Of a DNA stretch of 15,513 nucleotides, positions 1 to 8,459 are shown piece after piece; the first letter of the stretch is position 1; every line of letters begins with the position of its first letter. The stretch is from the NCBI GenBank assembly GCA_027604665.1, contig JADGIZ010000344.1, positions 1 to 15,513 on the forward strand, given 5' to 3'. Under the pieces are notes generated by a model that saw only the letters and a program-made list of their open reading frames with translations, was not told the origin of the DNA and did not search any database. Source of the DNA: Polyrhizophydium stewartii. Taxonomy: Eukaryota; Chytridiomycota; Chytridiomycetes; Rhizophydiales. Made by a program: the position numbers and the translations under genes.

Positions 1-1
1 G

Positions 2-1867
2 CCCACGCTGCCGCCAGTGCTGCCGCTGGCTGCTGCTGCCGCCCCTGCCCCCGCAACCGGCGCGGCCCCCGTAGACCTCGAGGCCGCCGCGTCGCCCTCG
101 CCCGCGGCTTCGGCGACCACCGCCTCGGTCATCTCCGCGTCGGCGCCAAGCGCGACTGCAACCGCCGACCGACACCAGCGCATCAACAGCAACCGCGCAG
201 AGTACGACAGCGCCAACGCCCGCGTGCAGACCTTCCGCGACCGAGCCCGCTCGCCAACCACCTCGGAGCTGGAGCTGCGCAAGTCGCGCGATCTGGCGGA
301 CGGCCCTGTCGGCCCCCGGGCGCAGCTCGCCGCGATGCGCCGCAACACGGTCGCCGACGGCCTCAGCCCGGGCGGCATCAGCGTCGCCATCCCGCACGAG
401 GCCCAGGACGAGCGCGCTGCCGGCGTCAGCCCCACAAAAAAGCACCACGGCTCGCAGGACCTGGTCCAGAACAACCGTCGCTCCTTCCGCCAGCAGTCCA
501 CACGCGAGGTCGTCTTTGGTACCCCCGTCAAGGAAGGCCACGTCAACTACATGCTCATGTACGACATGCTCACGGGCATCCGCATCTCGGTCTCGCGCTG
601 CAACGCAAAGCCGCTGCGCGACCTTGTGCCCGAGGACTTTGTTGCCGCGCACAAGCTCGCCTTTGACGTCACGGGCAACGAAATGACGCCGTCCTCAAAG
701 TACGACTTCAAGTTCAAGGACTACGCCCCCTGGGTCTTCCGCCGCATCCGCGAGTGCTTCCACGTCGACCCCGCAGAGTACCTGCTCTCGCTCACGGGCA
801 AGTACGTGCTCTCGGAGCTGCCCACGGCGGGCAAGAGCGGCAGCTTTTTCTACTACTCGCGAGACTACCGCTTCATCATCAAGACCATCCACCATTCGGA
901 GCATAAGTTTATCCTGCGCACCTTGCGCCAGTACTACGAGCACATCCGCTCCAACCCGCACACCCTGCTCTCGCGCATCTTTGGCCTGCACCGCGTCAAG
1001 CTGCCCGGCAACAAAAAGATCCACTTTGTCGTCATGGGCAACGTCTTCCCGCCCAACAAGGATATCCACGAGACCTACGACCTCAAGGGCTCCATCGTCG
1101 GCCGCTCCATCCCCGAGGAAAAGGCCCGCTCCAACCCGCGCGCGGTCATGAAGGATCTCAACTGGCTGGAGCGCAACCGCAAGCTGCTCCTCGGCCCGGA
1201 GAAGCGCAAGCTGCTGATCGAGCAGATGGAGCGCGACACGGCCTTTTTGCGCAGCCAGGGCATCATGGACTACTCGCTGCTCGTCGGCATGCACGACGCC
1301 GTCAGGGGCAACCGCGAGAACGTGCGCGAGACCAATCTGGCCGTCTTTGAGCCCAACTCGCAGACGCTCTCGCGGCGCGCCACGGCCGCCACCCGCATCA
1401 GCAAGGCAAAGGCGATCAAGCAGGCCAACGTCGAGTCGGATGTGGTGCCCCTGGACCCGTCCAACTCGATGCTGCCGGACAATGCCCCGCCCGAGCGCAG
1501 GTACTGCATCTTCTACCAGGACGAGGGCGGCTTCCGCGCCACCGACGAGGCCAACTTCCCCCTGCAGGAGATCTACTTCATCGGCATCATCGACATCTTC
1601 ACCCGCTACGGCGCGGCGAAAAAGATTGAGAACTTTGCCAAGTCGCTCGGCAACGACCGGACCAAGATCTCGGCCGTCAATCCCAAGCTCTACGCGAGCC
1701 GCTTCATGGACTTTATGAAGAACTCGATCCGCGGCTTTGTTGGCGATCCCGCCACCGCAGGACAGATTCCTCCAACACCGATCTCCGCAACACCGCAAGG
1801 CGCGGGCCTGCCCGATCCCTCATCGCCTTCCACCTGGTCTCCTTCTCCCGCTGCCCAACCCATTTGA
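2..1867 (+). CDS. Type I phosphatidylinositol-4-phosphate 5-kinase, 5'-partial
   Basis: This enzyme phosphorylates PI4P at the 5-OH to make PI(4,5)P2 at membranes, controlling actin, endocytosis and PLC signalling (the Mss4/its3 role in fungi). The reading frame is open from the window edge to TGA at 1865-1867. The first Met codon in frame is near 334 and the apparent early start at 17 is GTG, so the true start lies upstream. Roughly the first 530 nt encode an Ala/Ser/Pro-rich disordered region. The kinase domain runs from about 540 to 1735: the VNYMLMYDMLTGIRISVSR block, ATP-binding Lys (RFIIKT, 881-883), YDLKGS (from 1076), catalytic MDYSLL (1265-1282) and metal-binding IID (Asp at 1592-1594). 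The specificity loop reads KKIENFAKSL (from 1619); its Glu is the residue that favours PI4P in type I enzymes. The tail after 1740 is Pro/Ser-rich. No intron is needed. A MSS4-like symbol is possible but orthology is not proven. Confidence 0.93.
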   Translation, partial: PTLPPVLPLAAAAAPAPATGAAPVDLEAAASPSPAASATTASVISASAPSATATADRHQRINSNRAEYDSANARVQTFRDRARSPTTSELELRKSRDLADGPVGPRAQLAAMRRNTVADGLSPGGISVAIPHEAQDERAAGVSPTKKHHGSQDLVQNNRRSFRQQSTREVVFGTPVKEGHVNYMLMYDMLTGIRISVSRCNAKPLRDLVPEDFVAAHKLAFDVTGNEMTPSSKYDFKFKDYAPWVFRRIRECFHVDPAEYLLSLTGKYVLSELPTAGKSGSFFYYSRDYRFIIKTIHHSEHKFILRTLRQYYEHIRSNPHTLLSRIFGLHRVKLPGNKKIHFVVMGNVFPPNKDIHETYDLKGSIVGRSIPEEKARSNPRAVMKDLNWLERNRKLLLGPEKRKLLIEQMERDTAFLRSQGIMDYSLLVGMHDAVRGNRENVRETNLAVFEPNSQTLSRRATAATRISKAKAIKQANVESDVVPLDPSNSMLPDNAPPERRYCIFYQDEGGFRATDEANFPLQEIYFIGIIDIFTRYGAAKKIENFAKSLGNDRTKISAVNPKLYASRFMDFMKNSIRGFVGDPATAGQIPPTPISATPQGAGLPDPSSPSTWSPSPAAQPI

Positions 1868-1962
1868 TTTTTGAGTAAAACGTTTTTCTTTTCTTTTGTC
1901 CGACACAGCCTTGCTGCAGAACCTTTCCACTCGTCAGATCTGCCTGCCTGCTGCGCCGCGCG
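1868..1962 (+). promoter_or_regulatory. Intergenic region: PIP5K 3' end and DYNC2I1 promoter/leader
   Basis: This is a 95-nt gap between two same-strand genes. It starts with a T-rich tract (about 1868-1900, runs of T broken by C and G), much lower in GC than its surroundings, which may help form the 3' end of the kinase transcript. No canonical AATAAA or TATA box is seen. The DYNC2I1 ATG at 1963 has a purine at -3. Confidence 0.4.
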
Positions 1963-4900
1963 ATGTCGTCCAAGGAGGTGCGCCTGCTGCAGCCTGGCTC
2001 TGGACGCTCGCCGGCACCCGCGCGCTGACGCACCGCAGCCTGCACCCAAGCCTGCATCGCGGACACCAGCGCAGGCTGCAACAACGCCGGCAACGCATGC
2101 GCAGCCAAAGCTCGACCAGCACCAGCAGCCACAGCAGCCGCAACAGCCGAGACCGCAGCCCAACGTACAGCCGGCGCAGATGCAGGCTGGCGCCGTGGTC
2201 GTCATGGCGTCCACAAGGGAGGCCGGCAAGGACACGTCGGGCAGGCACATGTGCGTCGAGTCTGGTGGCTGAGCTCGCGACGCGCACACCACCGCCGCCG
2301 GAGCGACGCTCACTCTTCGACGCAGGCGGCCGCCGTCTAGCTCACAGCGGCGCGCGCCGGGGCAGGCAGGGCCCGGAGCAGCACCCGCCGCGTCCTCGGC
2401 ACCCGGTGCCGCGCCGCCGCAGCAGCAGCAGCCAGAGACGGTCGAGTTCAAGTCGGCACCCGTGCATGTCCGCGGGAGCCCTGTGCCTCACAGCCGCGGC
2501 GCGACATCCGACGGCAAGCCGCACCACAGCACGCGGCCGGCGACGCAAGAGTCGCTGCGGTACGACGATGACTTCGAGGACTACGACGAGGACTTTGAAG
2601 AGTTTGTCGAGGAGGAAGTCGCGAGCGAGCCGCTTGTTGCGCCGCCGGCTGCCGCCGCGCCGCTGCCGCCGGATCTGGGCGATGTGCGTTGGCGGCCGCC
2701 GAGCCATCGCAAAGGTGCGCCTGGCTGACATCTCTCTTGTATGTGGGCAGCTCCAGCGCGCCATGGCCGAGGAGAACGAGCGAGTGGCTCTCGGCAAGCC
2801 GCTTCACGACACGGCGCCGGCCCGAGAGCGCACCGAGCCGCCGACGCGCAGCATCGGTGCGGTCCAGCTGGCCGCAGGATCGGCCTCCCTCGCCGTGCTG
2901 ACGACCGCACGATCCTGCAGCGCAACTGCCGCAGAGCGCGGCTGGCAGCACCAGCGTTCTGTCCAAGGACGCCCCGCAGCTCAAGTCCATGTCGAATCTG
3001 CCGCAGAGACAGGCAGTCGACCTCCACGCTGCGCACAGCCGCACACAGCGCGAGCGGCAAGCCAACATGGACTTTGCGAGGCGCGCCAAGCGCGCCAAGG
3101 ACCTTGCCAATCTCATCGACCTCGATTTCGTGTTCTATGACATCTTTGACCTGGCGCCGCTCAACGAGTACGAGCTCTACGTGCGCAACTACGGCGTGTC
3201 CAACGCATCGCAGGCCAGCACGCAGACGAGCACCGACTCAGTCGATCGCGATGCGCAGACGGACGATTGGCTGGTTGAGGACAAGTGGTGCCAGGCACCT
3301 GCTGGCGAGCTCTTTGTCGACTGCGCGGCAAGTGCCACCGCGCTGCCGTGGGTTCCCGGAAACTGCGCGGCCGTCGTCGACGCGCCGGGCGGCATGGCAG
3401 GCCTCGTGTCGGCCGAGATGTTCGAGGAGATCAGCGATGCCGCGCGCACGCTGGCTGCGAGCCGCGCCGTCGACTCGATGCGGCTCGTGCGCTTCCTGCG
3501 CGGCGCGGCGCAGGTCATGGATGTGCTCCTGGAAGAGAACGTCGAAGGAGGCGTTGATAACGACATGGTCGACGGCGCTGCCTCGTTCGAGTTCAGCAGA
3601 GGCTTCGCCGAGCTCGCCGTGCCCGAGGAGATGCGCGGACATGCCGTGGCAGATCTGAGCTTCACGCCAGGCGACTATCGCTCGATCCTGATCGCTTGGG
3701 ACGGCCTTGCGCCTCTGCCACACTCAGCTTTTGCTGCCTGCCAGGGTGCTTTGGCTGTGTGGCGGCTCAATGACACAAAGCGCATGTCGCGGTGCGTACA
3801 TCGGCTCGCTGGCTTCGGTCGCTTCCTGCTTCATCACCGGCTGACACATCGCTGGATTATTCTCGGCCGCAGCATGCTTGTATGCGAGGCCAAGGTCACC
3901 TGCTGCTGCTTCGCGCCGACAAAGCCCTACCTCGTGTTTGCGGGCACCCAGGACGGCGGGGTCCAGGTCTGGGATCTGCGCGAGCCTGCGGCGTCGCACA
4001 CCAGCGCAGAGCTCCGCGGTGACTCTGAGCCGACAGCTCTACGTGCGCCAAGCTACAGCACGGATGGCATTTACGTCAAGCAGCGTGCGCACCAGCACCC
4101 GATCGTCGCGGCGATACCGCTGCACAAGTACGACGGAGGCGCTCAGGCGGGTGACGAGGATGCAGACGCCGACACGGCCGCCGCGGCACCACGGGCTTCC
4201 GCACCGGCGGTCGAGAGCGCATCGGACTCGTTCCAGCTTGCGACAATCGACACGTCTGGTTTCTTCCAACTCTGGGTTCGTCGCGAAGAAACAGCGCCTG
4301 CTTCTATGCGCAGCCAGATCTGACGCATCTTGTTGGCTGGCGGACACTGCAGGTTGTTCTCGAGCTGAGCGAGGCAGAGGCGACAAACGAGACGGACCTT
4401 GGAATGCGTCTCGGCAGCCGGATCCGACTCATCCGCAGCACGCACATCCAGCTCATGCATCCGGACCGGCATGCCTTCTCGCGTGACATTGCGGTGCACG
4501 CGTGCACGTTTCTGCGCAACAACATCGACCGGTTCCTTGTGGGCACGGACGGCGGGTTTGTTTCCCACGAGTCCCGCTTCCGCGACAAGTGCTTCCCGCG
4601 CGTTTTCGACCCGGCAACGCCGCGGCGGCCGACAACGGCGACGGAAATGGCACTCCCGCCACCCGCCGCCCTGCCTCGGAGCGACCCCGTGACGAGCATC
4701 GAGACATGCCCGCACGCCGCCACAACGTCGCTCTTTCTGGCCGGCCACGCGTCGGGCCTTGTGGCGCTGTACACAACGCGGTGGGCGGCGCCGCTCATGA
4801 CGTGGCCGCACGCCGTGCGGCACGCCGTCAAGCGCATCGAGTGGAGCCCGCACCGGCCTGCTGTATTTTCGGTGCTCGACGAGCAGGGCAATCTTTACAT

Positions 4901-5204
4901 CTGGGACCTGCTCGAATCGGACCATGATCCGCGCCATGTTGTTGCGGCGTCTGTCGCGGCGTCGGGCGACCGCCGCCCCGCCCGCGTTGTGTGGAGCCCG
5001 ACGGCAGTGTCGGCCACGTCGCGCGCATCTCTCAACAACCTGCTCGCTGCCGCGAGCCGCGGGGCCACGCTCGTGCTCGGCTTCGACGACGGCAGCGTGC
5101 AGGTGCACAGACTCGACTCGCAGCTCGCCGAGATGGCCATTGACGAGGAATCCGAGTTTGCAGAGTACGTGCGCGGGCTGGTCGAGATCGCCGCGACCCG
5201 GTGA
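1963..5204 (+). CDS. DYNC2I1: Cytoplasmic dynein-2 intermediate chain 1 (WDR60), 7 exons
   Basis: This is a subunit of the dynein-2 motor that carries retrograde intraflagellar transport. Proposed exons: 1963-1977, 2039-2250, 2326-2683, 2751-2856, 2921-3791, 3873-4275, 4353-5204, giving 938 aa (human about 1066). Introns are 61, 75, 67, 64, 81 and 77 nt, mostly GTGCG...CTGAC...CAG. Family hallmarks in order: a Pro/Gln-rich N-terminus; the acidic YDDDFEDYDEDFEEF block (about aa 155), as in WDR60; LQRAMAEENERV; DFARRAKRAKDL followed by NEYELYVRNYGV; TQT-type motifs (ASTQTST at about aa 331 and RDAQTDD) that resemble LC8 (DYNLL) sites; then a C-terminal WD40 propeller including CCCFAPTKPYLVFAGTQDG, FLVGTDGGFVSH and NLYIWDLLESD. 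The splice from FFQLW to VVLELSEAEA restores a WDR60-like alignment. The C-terminal two thirds are secure. The first three exons rest on phase and splice signals and are less certain; the first has only five codons. Confidence 0.9.
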
Positions 5205-5257
5205 AGCAGAACGCCTGCGCGGCAGAATAACAGCCATCACGCCCCGTCATATTTGTT
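5205..5257. other. Convergent 53-nt intergenic gap
   Basis: This separates the stop codon of DYNC2I1 (plus) from the stop codon of the F-box gene (minus). An AATAAC-like string lies near 5226 on the plus strand; no perfect AATAAA is present on either strand. The 3' UTRs of the two transcripts very probably overlap. Confidence 0.5.
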
Positions 5258-6908
5258 TTACTGTGTTGCACTACGGCGCGCCGTCGTCGGTGCGGCAGCT
5301 TGTTCCGCGGCTGAGGCAGAGTCGGGCTCATCGTCATTGTCGGCTGGAAGCAGCGACGGCTCCGGCGGATCCGGCACCACGGTCCAAGGCGGCGTCGGCG
5401 GCGCCTCACCTTGGACGTCGTTCTCCTCGTCGTGAAATTCCTCGTCGGACGCCGACTCGTGCGGGGGAGGCTGTGCCGGCGCAGGCCTTCCGTCGGCCGC
5501 GGCGGCCAGGGCGACGGCTTCGTGCTCAAACAGCACCAGCCGGCGGCGAAACGAGGAAATGGACTCGATGTGGAAGCGGTGGAGCTCCGGGTCGAGCTCG
5601 TCCTCGCAGATGGGAGGCCCGCCGCCGTAGAGATCAACGAGCGCGTCCCACATGGGCTCGCCCATGTAGAGAAAGTCTTCCTGGACGCCCGCGCCGACAC
5701 GCAAGATCGGATGGTCGAGCAGCGGCAGCGGGCGGCCGAGATCAATCTCGCGCTTGAGCATCAAGCCCAAGCGATTGGCGGTGCCGGGCTCGACGATTTC
5801 GCTCCCGTGGACGGCCAGCTCGGCCACCTCCCGCATGGTGACGAGCAGGCCCGAGTTGTCGATCGGGCCTGGCGCGCGGCCGTTGCCGACGAGGTAGTCC
5901 TGCCACGCGCGCGACCACTTGGCCGAGACAAAGTAGATGCGGTCGCTGGACGCGAGCATCGGCAGCGAGCGCTGGAACCGGCGCCGCTCGTTCTCGATGT
6001 CCGAGTCGAGCGCGCGGTGGTGGTGCGCCGCGGCGCGGATCATGTCCGAGATCTGGGCCACGCGCCGGCGCTCGACCTCGTGCCGCTCCTCAATCCCGAG
6101 CCACTTTTTCCAAAGAGGGCGGCCGTGTCAGCTGACGGGTCGATGATGTGGGGTTGGCAGGCGTTGATGCAGGAGCCAGACGCCATGCGGGCAGGCGACG
6201 GCCGGCAAACGGCACAGGCGGCGACATCAGGCGGGTATGCGTGCAGGCGGTCTGGAGGGATCAAGCGTGCATGCCGGCAAAGCAGAGCGGCAACTCGCGG
6301 AGGTCGGACGGACCGGCAGGGTCCAAGCCGGAGCGGGGGCTCACCTGGCTGCAGGTATAGCACCACGCTTCGAGTGTGCGGACCTTGAAGCTGATAAAGT
6401 GGCCTGTCTGCAAGCTGTGCTCGCGGGCGTGCATGTTGGAGGTGCGGCCGCAGCCAATGAAGCCGCAGCCGCCGTCGAGGCACACCCACACAAAGTCGGT
6501 CAAGACGCCGCAGCCGGCCACGGAGCACGACACGCGCGCGTCGCCGCCGGGCGCCGTGCAGCCGGCGAGCGTGTCGGCGAGCATGCGCGCGGCCGCGGCG
6601 GCGTCGGCGTCGGCGACGGCGTTGAGGTGCAGGCAGATGGGCGGCGCCGCGCCGCGGAAGGTCGCGATGAAGCACCGGCGCCAGTCGACGCCCGGCGGGT
6701 GGAAGCGGATGCCGAGGACGTCGCGGCACAGGCCGCGCCAGACGGCGTTGGCCGAGGCGGCGCGGGCCAGCGCGCGGCAAGTGCGTGCGACGCGGCACAC
6801 GGCAACGTGGTCGCCAAGGTGGCCCACGATGCCCTGCAGCACCTCGGGCGGCAGCGCCGTCAGCGGCGGCGGCGGCTCGTGGCTGCGCATCGGCGGCGCC
6901 GTGGCCAT
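5258..6908 (-). CDS. F-box / ZnF-UBP / DUSP domain protein, 2 exons
   Basis: Inferred role: ubiquitin-linked adaptor, possibly an SCF substrate receptor; no enzyme activity is seen. Exons 6908-6345 and 6103-5258 give 469 aa; the 241-nt intron (GTGAGC...CTGAC...AAAAG) is phase 0. Aa 16-62 look like an F-box (LTALPPEVLQGIVGHL, then a CRALARAAS..VWRGLC helix). Aa 128-186 form a ZnF-UBP finger with candidate ligands C128, C133, C143, C148, C153, H160, H164, H170, C183 and C186, including GCGR and TLEAWCYTC. Aa 189-235 are charged and probably helical. Aa 242-355 match a DUSP domain (YFVSAKWSRAWQDYL, GPIDNSGLL, then FLYMGEPMWDALVDLYGGGP). The tail is acidic and Pro-rich. DUSP and ZnF-UBP occur together in the USP20/33 deubiquitinases, but no USP Cys box or His box is present. 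The start is the first Met before the F-box, with G at -3 and +4. The acceptor is AAG rather than CAG, chosen because the frame has a TGA just upstream. Confidence 0.82.
6104..6344 (-). other. 241-nt intron of the F-box/ZnF-UBP/DUSP gene
   Basis: This is the longest intron in the window; most others are 59-95 nt. It separates the finger from the DUSP half at phase 0. The donor is GTGAGC, with a CTGAC branch-like site about 25 nt before the AG. One frame inside it is Cys-rich, so a small skipped exon cannot be excluded. Confidence 0.6.
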
Positions 6909-7000
6909 ATCGTCCAAAGCGACCCCAAAGTCGACTTGCCGGGAAAGAGACGAGCACCGGGCAACCGCCGATCTACCGCCTCGCACCCGGCCGCCGCGCA
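6909..7000. promoter_or_regulatory. Bidirectional promoter between the F-box gene and the helical-repeat gene
   Basis: Ninety-two nt separate two divergent ATGs (6908 minus, 7001 plus), so both promoters and 5' leaders must be here or inside the genes. The string gggcaaccg at 6959-6967 contains a half-site resembling the RFX X-box (RGYAAC), with only a degenerate other half (agcacc, 6953-6958). No TATA box is seen. Confidence 0.5.
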
Positions 7001-8389
7001 ATGCAGCCGGCGCAGCAGCCCGCCGTCCGCAAGGGCCTGCGGCGGCCGCCTCCGTAAGCCGCCGGCCTGCGGCGTCTGCTCCGTCAGCAACGCTCACACT
7101 GCCGGGCCGCAGCCGCCTGCAGCCGCTTCCGCGAACCCGCCGCCCGCGTCGCACGGCGCCGCCCGCCGAGCCACTCCCGCCGCACGTGCCGCCCGTGGCC
7201 ACCGGCACCGTCGCTCTGCCGCCGCTGGCCGCAGCCCATGCGTTGTACCCGACGCTGCTGCCGCTGCTCGCCCTGCAGCCGCTGGCCCTCGCAGTCGCGC
7301 CGCTTGCGGCCCCTCTGCCGCCAGATCCGCGACTTGGCGCACCGCCGCCCGACCTTCCTGCCGACCGCCGGCCTCGCGAGACCCGCCGCGAAGCCCGCGA
7401 CACCGCTGCTGCCACGCGCAGCCGCGAGCGCAGTCTCTCTAGTAGTGCGTATGTGGACACATGCACGCCTTCCCCAGAATCATCCGACCGCCCTCTGGAG
7501 AATCGTGTCCTGGACGCCCTCGTTTCCGAGATTGCCGGCGACGAAATGCTGCCCGACATCCTCGTCGAGCTTGCCGCAGACGACTACTATCCTGTGCGTG
7601 CGGTGCCTTATTTTCTGAGTGCCTCAAAGCGCCGCTAAAACTCTCGCCAAAGTGGTCGCGCTCGTCCCGCTTCCGTCTTTACTGGACGCGATACCATCTC
7701 TTTGAGGAAGTTTTGCACGACACGGTGCGTGCGTGCCTACGAGAGTCCATCTCAGACGCCGTGTCCGAGTGAGTGCACGGTGCTTGTCTTGTTGCCGGTG
7801 AATTTTGAAGCGCATTGACCTCCTCCTCCTATCCAAAAGCTATCTCGATGCCAAGAATGCAATCTCGGGCCACCTCGAGCCGTACGAGGTCCGCCGCGAG
7901 TTCAACGCTCTCCTCGATGATGAAGTGCGAGAATGTCTCCAGGAATGCATTCAAGAAATGGCGGACGAGACCATCCTGCGCCTGCGCATCGATGAAATCA
8001 TTGATTCGCTCGTGACTGATCTCGCCCTCGAGATGGAGATTGTGCGTGCTGCTTGTCCATACTGCATCTGCACTTGCCAGCTGACGCGCTCGTTTCTGGA
8101 CTTCAAGGCCCAGCAAGCGCTGTTTGACCGCGATGTAGAATGGGTGCTCGATGACCTTGTCGATGCCGAGGTCGCCGACTGCATCGATGCAGAGTGCACG
8201 CTGATTGCACGCGAGATGGGCATCGACATCATCCCGCGCTCTGATCCTCGCAACGCGCCACCCCGCTCCTTCTTCATCGACGGGGTCATGCGCGATGTCG
8301 TCCTTGAGATCCTTCTTGCCGAGATGCTGGGCCATCTCGCAGCATCGAGCACCCACGACTCTCGCACATCGGGTGCTGACGAGCAATAG
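7001..8389 (+). CDS. Uncharacterised protein with acidic helical repeats, 5 exons
   Basis: I do not recognise the family. Proposed exons 7001-7053, 7113-7593, 7653-7768, 7840-8041, 8114-8389 give 375 aa; introns are 59, 59, 71 and 72 nt. Aa 1-50 are Arg/Pro-rich. Aa 51-86 are Leu/Pro/Ala-rich and hydrophobic, but the prolines argue against a normal membrane helix. Aa 147-375 hold five or six related amphipathic acidic segments with a pattern like hhDxxVxEChxE: RVLDALVSEIAGDEML, LFEEVLHDTVRACLRESI, FNALLDDEVRECLQECI, IDEIIDSLVTDLALEM, WVLDDLVDAEVADCIDAE and MRDVVLEILLAEML. This suggests a helical scaffold or binding rod. The exon junction DAVS-D-YLDAK is well supported (GTGAGT donor, matching phase). 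Weaker points: the first exon and start, the frame of 7113-7440 (chosen because the ATG exon splices into it), and the acceptor at 7652 (7706 is also in phase). Divergent with the F-box gene; a functional link is possible but unproven. Confidence 0.7.
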
Positions 8390-8459
8390 CCATCGCAAGG
8401 TTTCAGCGGCACAATGCCTTCAATCGCACAGACCAACGCCGCTGCTTTATCTAATACCG
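8390..8459. other. Convergent 70-nt intergenic gap
   Basis: This lies between the stop codons of the helical-repeat gene (plus) and the insulysin gene (minus). No canonical AATAAA is seen; a minus-strand ATTAGATAAA-like string lies near 8445-8455. The 3' UTRs probably overlap. Confidence 0.45.

Noticed and set aside
17..19. GTG at 17 as the start of the kinase
   Set aside because: GTG is not a normal nuclear start codon in eukaryotes, and the frame is already open to the window edge, so the gene is 5'-partial.
695..1798. 367-codon open frame on the minus strand opposite the PIP5K
   Set aside because: The plus strand carries clear kinase motifs over the same bases; the antisense translation is Val/Leu/Asp-rich shadow sequence.
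2715..2750. A 36-nt intron just before LQRAMAEENERV
   Set aside because: It leaves the upstream acidic exon in the wrong frame. The donor at 2684 gives a 67-nt phase-0 intron that fits frame and size.
4143..5240. 365-codon open frame on the minus strand opposite DYNC2I1
   Set aside because: It covers bases encoding the WD40 repeats on the plus strand and has an Arg-rich composition typical of antisense frames here.
5258..6908. Calling the F-box/finger/DUSP protein a ubiquitin-specific protease
   Set aside because: No USP catalytic Cys or His box is seen in either exon, nor did I notice one in the intron.
7594..7706. A longer second intron (113 nt) in the helical-repeat gene
   Set aside because: It is in phase, but it removes the LFE part of a repeat-like segment and is longer than the other introns of this gene; kept only as an alternative.
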